Assembly (NCBI GenBank): GCA_030838815.1
Contig: JAUZEX010000652.1
Coordinates: 1-7,531, forward strand
Direction: 5' to 3'
Source: Actinomycetota bacterium
GTDB taxonomy: Bacteria; Actinomycetota; Acidimicrobiia; IMCC26256; BP-133
DNA length: 7,531 nt
Part shown: piece after piece, positions 1 to 5,959 of the stretch
Layout: each line of letters starts with the position of its first letter
Position numbering within the stretch: the first letter of the stretch is position 1
Translations under genes and position numbers: made by a program
The notes under the pieces: model-generated
Told to the model about the DNA's origin: nothing
The model's input: only the letters and a program-made list of their open reading frames with translations
Database searches by the model: none

Positions 1-382
1 CGGGCAGGCCGGTGCGCTCGGCGATCCAGGCCGGACGCCCGATCTGGAGGGTGCCGGCCACGCGGCCGTCCTCGCCGACCCAGTGGAAGACGGTCTGGCC
101 GTGGGCGACGATGAGCGCGGCGTCGGGATGGCGCGCCCGGGCCCGTTCGGCGGCGGCGGCGAATTCCTGGCCGACGGCCGTGTCGAGCCGGCAGACGGCC
201 TCCATGCTGGTGGCGTTGGGCGGGAGCGCCGCCCGGAGGCCGGCGACCAGCTCGGCGGAGTAGGGCGTCGTCTCGTGCCCCAGGGGCGTGAGGCGGAGGT
301 CGTCGCCGTCGAGCTCGAGCTCGGCGACGGCGGCGTCGATGCCGTCCATCGACGTGCCCGACATGAGCCCGATGACGATCAC
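1..382 (-). CDS. anmK: Anhydro-N-acetylmuramic acid kinase, N-terminal part (cut by window edge)
   Basis: AnmK hydrates and phosphorylates 1,6-anhydro-MurNAc to MurNAc-6-phosphate in the cytoplasm, feeding MurQ. The visible 127 codons contain the family's N-terminal ATP-binding signature GLMSGTSMDGIDAAV (residues 5-19), then AHGQTVFH and TLQIGRPAWIAERTGLP further on. These are hallmark AnmK segments, and their order and spacing match full-length members (about 370-390 residues). The C-terminal two thirds lie outside the window. The start is taken as GTG at 382-380, giving MIVIGLMSGTS; an in-frame ATG at 364-362 sits inside the signature and is too late. No strong Shine-Dalgarno is visible. 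The gene lies 157 bp beyond the murQ stop on the same strand, behind two hairpins, so it may be attenuated or separately transcribed. The frame has no stop inside the window. Family identity is very secure. Confidence 0.93.
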   Translation of the reverse strand, partial: MIVIGLMSGTSMDGIDAAVAELELDGDDLRLTPLGHETTPYSAELVAGLRAALPPNATSMEAVCRLDTAVGQEFAAAAERARARHPDAALIVAHGQTVFHWVGEDGRVAGTLQIGRPAWIAERTGLP

Positions 383-397
383 GGCTCGCGGAGCACA

Positions 398-425
398 CGC
401 GGCGGGGAGTCGCCACCCCGCCGCG
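398..425 (-). promoter_or_regulatory. GC-rich hairpin just upstream of anmK
   Basis: A perfect 10-bp inverted repeat (CGCGGCGGGG at 398-407, CCCCGCCGCG at 416-425) with an 8-nt loop ends 15 nt before the anmK GTG. Its position in the likely leader could hinder ribosome access or end transcription. No T-run follows on the minus strand. In DNA this GC-rich such stems can arise by chance, so function is uncertain. Confidence 0.4.
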
Positions 426-441
426 GCGCAGGGCCGCCGAC

Positions 442-489
442 GTCCGGGCAGGAATCGTGCCGGAGAAGCGGCACGATTCCTTCCCGGAC
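442..489 (-). terminator. Long hairpin between murQ and anmK, terminator- or attenuator-like
   Basis: Positions 442-462 pair with 469-489 through 20 of 21 base pairs (only 449/482 mismatched), around the 6-nt loop GAGAAG (plus strand). The inner arms are GGAATCGTGCCG and CGGCACGATTCC. It begins about 50 nt after the murQ stop in the direction of transcription. There is no U-tract after it, so it is not a textbook intrinsic terminator, although many actinobacterial terminators lack one. It could end the transporter-murQ transcript, attenuate anmK, or protect the upstream mRNA 3' end. The palindrome is certain; its role is inferred. Confidence 0.6.
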
Positions 490-539
490 CCGTGCCCCAC
501 GGGGGAAGAGGCCTGGCGGACCAACGGCGGTGGGTGGGT

Positions 540-2597
540 TCATGAGCCGGCGAGGGCCTGGCGGACGATTCCGTTGGCTTGCGCCAGGCGGAGGCGGGCG
601 GCGTCCGGGTCGATGCCGGCCAACAGCGAGACGATGGCGGTCTTCACTTCACCATCGGCGGCCTCCAGGGCCGCGGCGGCCTCGGCCGGAGGGCGGCCGG
701 CGGCGGTGGCCACGATGCGGCGGGCACGGTCGACGAGTTTCTCGCTGCCGGCCGAGACGTCGACCATCAGGTTCCCGAGGGTGCGGCCGAGCCGGACCAT
801 GACGACGGTGGAGATGGTGTTCAGCACGAGTTTCTGGGCCGCGCCGGCCTTCAGCCGGGTCGAGCCGGCGATGACCTCGGGGCCGACGACGACCTCGACG
901 GCGTGGTCGGCGGCGGCCGACACGAGGGAGCCGGGATGGCAGGAGAGACCGACGGTGAGCGCCCCGGCCTGCCGGGCGGCGTCGAGGGCGCCGAGCACAT
1001 ATGGCGTGCGGCCGCTGGCGCTGATGCCGACGACGGCGTCGGCCGGTCCGACCTTGAGGCCGGCCAACTCGGCGGCGCCGGTGGCGGCGTCGTCCTCGGC
1101 GCCCTCCTTCGGTTTCGTGACTGCTCCGGGACCGCCGGCCAGCAGGGCGATCACCTTGTCGGCGGCGTTGAAGGTCGGGCCGCACTCGGCGGCGTCGAGC
1201 ACGCCCATCCGCCCGGCCGTCCCGGCGCCGACGTAGACGATGCGCCCTTCCGGCCGCTCCGTCAGCCGGGCGACCACCGCGTCGATGGCGGCGGCGATGG
1301 CCGGCGCCGCCCGCCGCACGGCGGCCGCCACCGCCGCCTCCTCCGACGCCATGAGCCGCACCAGCTCCTGGGTCGGCCGCAGATCGAGGTCGTGGAGCTC
1401 CGGTCGCACCTGCTCGGTCACGAGCCCGCCAAGATCGGTGCCCCCTTCCGGCGTTCCTGAACCGCCGGATGACCGGATAACGAACGCCGGATCGGACGGG
1501 AAGAGCCCGCCGAGGCCCGGTTCCCGTTCCGGCGTTCCTGAACCGCCGGATGACCGGATAACGAACGCCGGTTCGGACGTGGGCGGTTCCGAGGGGCAGG
1601 GGGTGGCGGGGGTGCTCGTCAGGGCGTCGCAGAGGATCTCCCAGACCCGCTCGGGGTCCTTCGTGCCCAGGTAACTCATGTGGCCGCAGGCTTCGTAGCC
1701 CCAGGTCCAGAGGTCGTCGACGCCGGCGGAGCGGGCGGCGGCGACGGCGGCGTGGATGTCGGCTTCGTCGTCGGGGGCGAGACGGAAGCCCTGGATCCAG
1801 ATCTGCGGCTCGATACCGGCCGCGGCCGACTGCTGCGCCACCCGCTCCGAGAACTCGGTCACGAAGGGGACGACCGGCTCGTCGAAGGCCTTCCAGTAGG
1901 GGTCGGTGGCCAGGGTGGCCACGCCCGGGAGGCGGGCCACGGCCGACCAGTCGGCCACGCCGTGGGAGCCGCTCGTGTGGGGCAGGAGGCAGACAGTGCT
2001 GCGGCCGCCGAGGGCGGCGACGTAGGCCGTCAGGTCACCGAGGAACTCGACCAGGCAGCGCTCCCGGAAGACCCGCACGTCGGCGGTGAGCTCCGACGGC
2101 ATGTCGGTGTCGCCCGACTCCGAGCACCAGCGCTCCACGCAGCGGGGGCAGCGGCAGCCCCATCGCTCCCGCGGTTCGTCGAAGTGGGCGGGGTGGGCCC
2201 AGTGGGGCTCGTCCCAGAAGATCCGGTCGGCCCCCGTCTCCACCGCCGCCGCCGCCCAGGAGCGCACGAACTCCCGGTAGGCCTCGGAGTTCAGGCAACC
2301 GGCCGCCACCGGCCGGCCGCTGTCGAGCATCTGGCCCACGTGGGGATGGTTGGCCACGAACAGGCTCTCGGCCTCCCCGCCGAACGTGCGCCCCAGCCCC
2401 CAGGGCCCGACCTGGACGAACAGCCCGGCGGCGTGGGAGATCTCCACCAGCCGGCCGATGGTGTCCCGGTAGTACGTCAGGTCGTTCTCGCTCATGGTGT
2501 GGAGCACGCCGGTGAAGCCGCGGGCGGCGAGATCGTCCATGTCGGCCGCCACGTGGCGGAGGATCCGGTTGCCGAAGTACGAGACGCCGATGGGCAT
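540..2597 (-). CDS. murQ: Fusion: TIM-barrel glycoside-hydrolase-like domain + MurNAc-6-phosphate etherase (MurQ)
   Basis: The 685-residue protein has two parts. Residues 393-685 are a full-length MurQ (family about 300), which cleaves the D-lactyl ether of MurNAc-6-phosphate to GlcNAc-6-phosphate and D-lactate. They show the SIS-fold phosphosugar loop YVGAGTAGRMGVLDAAECGPTF (about 455-476, written here as YVGAGTAGRMG followed by VLDAAECGPTF), the second glutamate in KEGAEDD (near 498), ISASGRTPYV, and AGAAQKLVLN. The two conserved glutamates (near 471 and 498) correspond to the family's catalytic pair. Residues 1 to about 330 look like a cytoplasmic TIM-barrel glycosidase: there is no signal peptide, WDEPH at 128-132 offers candidate acidic catalytic residues, and Cys101, 148, 150 and 153 resemble the zinc cluster of GH42 enzymes. 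Its substrate is unknown; a muramyl disaccharide is an inference from context. A linker of about 60 residues carries a duplicated 17-residue segment. The start ATG is 18 bp after the permease stop with only a weak AGAAGG upstream. An in-frame GTG at 1421 could give MurQ alone. Confidence 0.9.
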   Translation of the reverse strand: MPIGVSYFGNRILRHVAADMDDLAARGFTGVLHTMSENDLTYYRDTIGRLVEISHAAGLFVQVGPWGLGRTFGGEAESLFVANHPHVGQMLDSGRPVAAGCLNSEAYREFVRSWAAAAVETGADRIFWDEPHWAHPAHFDEPRERWGCRCPRCVERWCSESGDTDMPSELTADVRVFRERCLVEFLGDLTAYVAALGGRSTVCLLPHTSGSHGVADWSAVARLPGVATLATDPYWKAFDEPVVPFVTEFSERVAQQSAAAGIEPQIWIQGFRLAPDDEADIHAAVAAARSAGVDDLWTWGYEACGHMSYLGTKDPERVWEILCDALTSTPATPCPSEPPTSEPAFVIRSSGGSGTPEREPGLGGLFPSDPAFVIRSSGGSGTPEGGTDLGGLVTEQVRPELHDLDLRPTQELVRLMASEEAAVAAAVRRAAPAIAAAIDAVVARLTERPEGRIVYVGAGTAGRMGVLDAAECGPTFNAADKVIALLAGGPGAVTKPKEGAEDDAATGAAELAGLKVGPADAVVGISASGRTPYVLGALDAARQAGALTVGLSCHPGSLVSAAADHAVEVVVGPEVIAGSTRLKAGAAQKLVLNTISTVVMVRLGRTLGNLMVDVSAGSEKLVDRARRIVATAAGRPPAEAAAALEAADGEVKTAIVSLLAGIDPDAARLRLAQANGIVRQALAGS
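1446..1579 (-). repeat. Two in-frame copies of a palindrome-containing repeat in the hydrolase-MurQ linker
   Basis: The 45 bp at 1446-1490 recur exactly at 1527-1571, and the match extends to 53 bp with a single mismatch (1446-1498 and 1527-1579). The spacing is 81 bp, so both copies read in the same frame and encode PAFVIRSSGGSGTPE (within residues 340-357 and 367-384). Each copy contains a 9-bp inverted repeat (CCGGCGTTC with GAACGCCGG) enclosing a second CCGG-ATGA-CCGG hairpin. The 27 bp before each copy are only partly alike, so the core is much better conserved than its flanks. This may be a dispersed palindromic element tolerated in a flexible linker, or a local tandem duplication under constraint. 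Confidence 0.9.
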
Positions 2598-2615
2598 GGT
2601 GAAGCAGTCTGCCTT

Positions 2616-3452
2616 CTAACCCGTCACCGATCCCGCCACCATGCCGGTGGTGAGACGGCGGTGGACGACCAGGAAGAACAGCACGACCGGAACGGTGAAC
2701 ATCACGCTGGCGGCCATGATCAGGCCCCAGTCGGCCTGCTGCTGGCCGACGAAGGCGGAAAGCGCCACCGGGAGGGTGCGGAGGTTCTCCTTCTTCACGA
2801 ACGTCAGGGCGAAGAGGAACTCGTTCCAGGCCGCGATGAAGGAGAAGATGGCGGTGGCGGCCAGGCCCGGCCCGGCGAGGGGGAAGATCACCCGGACCAT
2901 GGCGCCGAAGCGGCTGGCGCCGTCGGTCATGGCCGCCTCCTCGAGGTCCTTGGGGATCGTCTCGAAGAAGCTCCGCAGCAGCCACACCGCCAGCGGCGTG
3001 GTGAAGCTCAGGTAGGCGACGATCAGGCCGAGCCAGGAGTCGAGCAGGCCCAGCGCCTTCATCACCACGAACAGCGGGATGATGAGCACGACCAGGGGGA
3101 ACATCTGGACGGCCATGACCATGAGCAGCAGGTAGCGCCGCAGGGGCAGGTCGAAGCGGGCCAGGGCGTAGCCGGCCAGCGCCGCCACCGCCACGCCGGC
3201 CACGGTCGTGCCGGTGGCCACGATGAGAGAGTTCCGGAGCGCCCGGGCGAAGGCGGCGTGGTCGGCCTTGAGGACGTCGGAGTACCGCCCGAACTGAGGA
3301 TGGGCCGTCCACAGCGACGGCGTGCGGCGGAGGATCTCCCCTTCCGGCTTGATCGATGTGAGCAGCATCCACACGAACGGCGCCAGGGCGAAGAGGCCCA
3401 CCGCAACGGCGGCGGCGTAGATGGCGGCCGTGGCTCCCGGCCGGCGCTTCAT
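2616..3452 (-). CDS. Carbohydrate ABC transporter permease, MalG type
   Basis: This inner-membrane subunit pairs with the MalF-type permease encoded upstream to import a sugar across the cytoplasmic membrane. The 278 residues match the usual MalG-family length. TM1 is at about 9-31, followed by the typical TSIKP (32-36), then NSLIVA, GYALARF and further hydrophobic segments (about 107-131, 140-160, 198-216, 243-263). The cytoplasmic EAA loop that docks on the ATPase is at about 172-191 (EEAAMTDGAS, then IFPL). The C-terminus RRLTTGMVAGSVTG is characteristic of the family. The start ATG overlaps the stop of a possible 27-codon ORF (ATGA). The following hydrolase-MurQ gene starts 18 bp after the TAG stop, so co-transcription is likely. 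No nucleotide-binding subunit is in the window. Family is secure; the substrate is inferred from murQ and anmK to be a cell-wall sugar. Confidence 0.93.
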   Translation of the reverse strand: MKRRPGATAAIYAAAVAVGLFALAPFVWMLLTSIKPEGEILRRTPSLWTAHPQFGRYSDVLKADHAAFARALRNSLIVATGTTVAGVAVAALAGYALARFDLPLRRYLLLMVMAVQMFPLVVLIIPLFVVMKALGLLDSWLGLIVAYLSFTTPLAVWLLRSFFETIPKDLEEAAMTDGASRFGAMVRVIFPLAGPGLAATAIFSFIAAWNEFLFALTFVKKENLRTLPVALSAFVGQQQADWGLIMAASVMFTVPVVLFFLVVHRRLTTGMVAGSVTG

Positions 3453-3532
3453 CGAGGACCCGCCGCCGGCGCAGCGGCGCCGGCCGTTGGCGCTATGGCG
3501 GGGGGCGGCGCACCCGTCGGCTTCGGTCGCAT
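3449..3532 (-). CDS. Possible 27-residue Pro/Ala-rich linking ORF between the permease genes
   Basis: An ATG at 3532-3530 overlaps the stop of the upstream permease (TGATG). The frame ends with a TGA at 3451-3449 that overlaps the ATG of the downstream permease (ATGA). The peptide (MRPKPTGAPPPAI... ending AAGPR) is mostly Ala, Pro and Gly and matches no family I know. Its value may be coupling: ribosomes finishing one permease could be carried to the next across an 80-nt gap that has no good Shine-Dalgarno. Equally, it may be chance, since stops are rare in DNA of this composition. No coding evidence beyond the two overlaps. Confidence 0.25.
   Translation of the reverse strand: MRPKPTGAPPPAIAPTAGAAAPAAGPR
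3465..3484 (-). other. Small GC hairpin between the permease genes
   Basis: A perfect 8-bp inverted repeat (GCCGGCGC / GCGCCGGC) with a 4-nt loop lies in the 79-bp gap between the two permease genes, 12 nt before the second start codon. It might slow or reduce translation of the second permease. The composition of the region makes a chance origin quite possible. Confidence 0.3.
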
Positions 3533-4446
3533 CACCGGGCGGCCACCTCGTCGCCGGCCAGGCGGCCGTAGGCGAGGGTCATGACCAGGAGGACGGTGAA
3601 CAGAGCGACGGCCAGCGCCGCCGCGCTGCCCAGGTGGAGGCGGGCGAAGGCTTCTCTCCAGACGGTGATGGCGGCCAGCTCGGTGGAGCGGTAGGGGCCG
3701 CCTCCGGTCATCACGTAGACCTGGTCGAAGATCTTGAAGTCCCAGATGGTCGACACCACCACCAGCGTGAGCAGGAGCGGGCGCAGCATGGGCAGGGTGA
3801 TGTGGCGCAGCATCTGGAGGGGGCCGGCGCCGTCCATGCGGGCAGCCTCCTTCACCTCGGGCGAGATCGACTGCAGCCCGGCCAGCAGCGACAAAGCCAC
3901 GAACGGGAACGACTGCCAGACGACCACCACGCCGACGGCGATGAATGCCGGCCACCGGTCGTTGAACCACGAGAAGCCGGTGAAGTCGTGGCCGAGGTGC
4001 GACAGCGTCCAGTTCACGAGGCCGTACTGGTCGTCGAACATCCACCGCCACACGACCCCGGCCGCCACCCGGGGGACGGCCCACGGCAGCAGCACCAGCA
4101 CGCCCAGCAGGGCCCGGCCCCGGAAGCGCTGGTCGAGCAGCAGGGCCACGGCCAGGCCGGCGGCCATGGTGGCGGCCACGCAGGCGAAGCCGAACACCGC
4201 CGTGGTGAGGAACACCTCCCGGAGGTGGGCGTCGGTCAGCAGGTGGCGGTAGTTGTCCAGCCCGACGAAGCGGCTCTCGCCCGACGCCAGATAGGGCAAG
4301 CCTGCGAACCGGAACGACAGCCAGACCGTCCGCCCGACGGGGTAGACCACGAGACCGAAGACGACCAGCAGAGCCGGCGCGAGCAACAGCCAGGGCAGGA
4401 TCTTCTGGTCGAACGTCCGGGAGGAGGGGCGGCGCCACCCGTTCAC
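3532..4446 (-). CDS. Carbohydrate ABC transporter permease, MalF type
   Basis: Inner-membrane subunit that forms the translocation channel together with the MalG-type permease and receives substrate from the lipoprotein encoded just upstream. From the GTG at 4446 it has 304 residues, typical for the family. TM1 is at about 17-38 (PWLLLAPALLVVFGLVVYP), followed by FVGLDNYRHLL (60-70) and further hydrophobic stretches near 80-104, 111-134, 166-190, 221-238 and 274-294. The EAA docking loop is at about 200-219 (EAARMDGAG, then ITLPMLRP), and VMTGGGPYRSTE (245-256) is another family hallmark. An in-frame GTG at 4521 would add 25 residues and overlap the previous stop by 8 bp. I prefer 4446 because GGAGGAG lies 12 nt upstream (and GCAGG 6 nt upstream), the normal TM1 offset results, and the intervening DNA is a 47-nt palindrome. 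Gene identity is secure; the start is moderately so. Confidence 0.92.
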   Translation of the reverse strand: MNGWRRPSSRTFDQKILPWLLLAPALLVVFGLVVYPVGRTVWLSFRFAGLPYLASGESRFVGLDNYRHLLTDAHLREVFLTTAVFGFACVAATMAAGLAVALLLDQRFRGRALLGVLVLLPWAVPRVAAGVVWRWMFDDQYGLVNWTLSHLGHDFTGFSWFNDRWPAFIAVGVVVVWQSFPFVALSLLAGLQSISPEVKEAARMDGAGPLQMLRHITLPMLRPLLLTLVVVSTIWDFKIFDQVYVMTGGGPYRSTELAAITVWREAFARLHLGSAAALAVALFTVLLVMTLAYGRLAGDEVAAR

Positions 4447-4450
4447 CGGG

Positions 4451-4497
4451 AACCTGCGCTCCTCCGTCGCGCCAGGCGCGACGAACGAGCGCAGGTT
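4451..4497 (-). promoter_or_regulatory. Near-perfect 47-nt palindrome between binding-protein and permease genes
   Basis: The outer arms AACCTGCGCTC (4451-4461) and GAGCGCAGGTT (4487-4497) pair perfectly. Inside them 4465-4473 pair with 4475-4483, leaving only 4462/4486 and 4464/4484 mismatched. In the minus-strand transcript the 3' arm contains the GGAGGAG ribosome-binding sequence (4465-4459) of the following permease. A stem-loop at this junction is a known way to stabilise binding-protein mRNA and make more of it than of the membrane subunits (malE-malF in E. coli). Here it may also mask the ribosome-binding site. The hairpin is directly visible; the role is inferred. Confidence 0.7.
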
Positions 4498-4513
4498 GAC
4501 ACGGCCGGGGCGG

Positions 4514-5959
4514 TCAGCCACTGAAGGCGGCGTCCATCGTCTTCGCCACAGCTTTCATCGCCTGGGCCGCGGTCTTCTTCCCCGCCATCACCTGCTGGAC
4601 GGCCGCCGTGAAGAGTCCGTCGGCTTCGAAGCCACCCCACTCCCGGGTTGGCGGATAGGTGCGGGAATGGTCCTCCAGTTGGGCCGAGAACGGCCGGTAG
4701 AGGGGGTCGGCAGGCGTGGCGGCCGCCAGCGCGTCCTTGGCGCCGGGCAGGAAACCGATCTTGGTGGTGAAGGCGGTCACCCGGCCGGGGTCGAGCAGGA
4801 AGTCGACGTAGCGGCGGGCGAGGGCCTCCTTCTTCGTGCCGGAGAAGACCACGAGGTGGCTGCCACCGGCGAAGCTGTCCCGGTCGCCGCCCGGTCCCGC
4901 GGGCAGGAGTGCGGTGCCCACCTTGCCCGCCAGCTCGGGATGGGCGGCGAGGAGGGCCCGGAGATCCCACGCCCCGCCGATCATCATGGCCAGGTCGCCG
5001 GCTTCGAACGCCTTGCGGACGTCGCGGGCGTTCCACGACAGCGCCCCGGCGGGGGCGAAGTGCTCGGTGCGGTAGAGATCGGCGTAGAACTGCACCGCGG
5101 CCACCGCCGCCGGGGAGTCCATGCCCGACCGCCAGATGCCGCCGGTGCGGTAGGCGATCTCGCCGCCGTTCTGCCACACCATCGGCAGCACGTAGTGCTC
5201 GGCGTTGCCGGCCACGCCGAAGGCCGCTTTGCCGGTGCGGTCCCGGATCGCCCGTCCGACGGAGACGAGCTCCGGCCAGGTGGTGGGGACGGACAGGCCC
5301 AGTGCGGCGAGGACGTCGGCCCGGTAGATCAGGGCCCGGGCCCCGGCGTACCAGGGGACGCCGTAGACCTTCCCGTCGACGGTGGCGCCCTCGACGAGGC
5401 TGGGCACGAACCGGCCCGGACCGCCCGGCGGCCCGGCGACGTCGGCCGGTTCGAGGGCGCCGATGTCGCCGAACTCCGGGGTCCACGTGCTGCCCATCTC
5501 GGCCACGTCGGGTACCTGCCCGCCGCCGATGGCGGTGACGAACTGGTCGTGGGCACTGGCCCAGGGCACGAACTGCACCTCGACCCGGTCGCCCCGGTGG
5601 GCGGCCTCGAAGTCCGCCGTGGCCGAGGTGAAGAAGGCCCGCAGCTCAGGAACGCCGGGTTCCATGATCCAGACCTGCAACGGCCCTCTCGCCGATGACC
5701 CCCCGGCGGACGGGGTGAGCACGCCGCACCCGGGAAGCAGAGCAAGGAGAAGGAAGGCGGACAGCGCCCGCCCCCTGACGCCGGCGGGCCACCGGCGGCG
5801 GGATGACCGGCCCGGCCGCGCGACCCGGGGCGAGGCGACCCGGGGCGAGGCGGGCCGGGGCGAGGCGGGCCGGGGCGAGGCGAGCCGGGGCGAGGCGGGG
5901 CGGTGCGAGGCGGGGCGGTGCGAGGCGGGCCGGGGCCGGCCCGGCATGTCGTCCGGCAT
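4514..5959 (-). CDS. Sugar-binding lipoprotein of a carbohydrate ABC transporter (SBP family 1)
   Basis: Extracytoplasmic, lipid-anchored receptor that delivers the sugar to the two permeases. The protein has 481 residues. A hydrophobic stretch ALSAFLLLALLPGC (65-78) ends in a lipobox with Cys78 as the likely lipidated residue, leaving a mature domain of about 404 residues. Typical family-1 features follow: VQFVPWASAHDQFVTAIGGG, PDVAEMGSTWTPEF, YGVPWYAGARALIYR, WQNGGEI, FEAGDLAMMIGGAW and REWGGFEADGLF. The ATG at 5959 overlaps the kinase stop by 1 nt (TGATG), so translation is probably coupled. The next Met (5947) is the only other ordinary start before the signal peptide; the valines in between are GTC. 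The signal peptide is therefore preceded by about 60 extra Arg/Pro/Ala/Ser residues, mostly encoded by a 15-bp tandem repeat. Stop at 4514. The substrate cannot be read from sequence; context suggests a muramyl or GlcNAc saccharide. Confidence 0.93.
   Translation of the reverse strand: MPDDMPGRPRPASHRPASHRPASPRLASPRPASPRPASPRVASPRVARPGRSSRRRWPAGVRGRALSAFLLLALLPGCGVLTPSAGGSSARGPLQVWIMEPGVPELRAFFTSATADFEAAHRGDRVEVQFVPWASAHDQFVTAIGGGQVPDVAEMGSTWTPEFGDIGALEPADVAGPPGGPGRFVPSLVEGATVDGKVYGVPWYAGARALIYRADVLAALGLSVPTTWPELVSVGRAIRDRTGKAAFGVAGNAEHYVLPMVWQNGGEIAYRTGGIWRSGMDSPAAVAAVQFYADLYRTEHFAPAGALSWNARDVRKAFEAGDLAMMIGGAWDLRALLAAHPELAGKVGTALLPAGPGGDRDSFAGGSHLVVFSGTKKEALARRYVDFLLDPGRVTAFTTKIGFLPGAKDALAAATPADPLYRPFSAQLEDHSRTYPPTREWGGFEADGLFTAAVQQVMAGKKTAAQAMKAVAKTMDAAFSG
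5826..5930 (-). repeat. Seven-copy 15-bp tandem repeat inside the lipoprotein gene
   Basis: Seven contiguous 15-bp units (plus-strand consensus CGGGGCGAGGCGGGC) differ by at most three positions from the consensus. They encode five-residue units of the RPASP / RPASH / RVASP type between the start codon and the signal peptide of the sugar-binding protein. The unit length is a multiple of three, so copy-number changes would not break the frame. The preceding and following bases show weaker, degenerate continuation. Confidence 0.92.

Noticed and set aside
83..802. Plus-strand open frame of 239 codons covering the left end
   Set aside because: It overlaps anmK and murQ on the opposite strand and translates to Arg/Gly/Pro-rich sequence with no family features.
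1680..3584. Plus-strand open frame of 634 codons
   Set aside because: It lies opposite the hydrolase domain and the MalG-type permease, which have clear family motifs; its Gly/Asp/His/Arg-rich translation has no recognisable domain and is typical of antisense frames in high-GC DNA.
4447..4521. GTG at 4521 as start of the MalF-type permease
   Set aside because: It has no upstream Shine-Dalgarno and the added 25 codons are largely the arms of a 47-nt palindrome; the start at 4446 gives the usual family N-terminus. Not excluded.
5826..5930. CRISPR array suggested by the short repeated units
   Set aside because: The units are 15 bp, directly adjoining with no spacers, and in frame with the lipoprotein gene; it is a coding tandem repeat.
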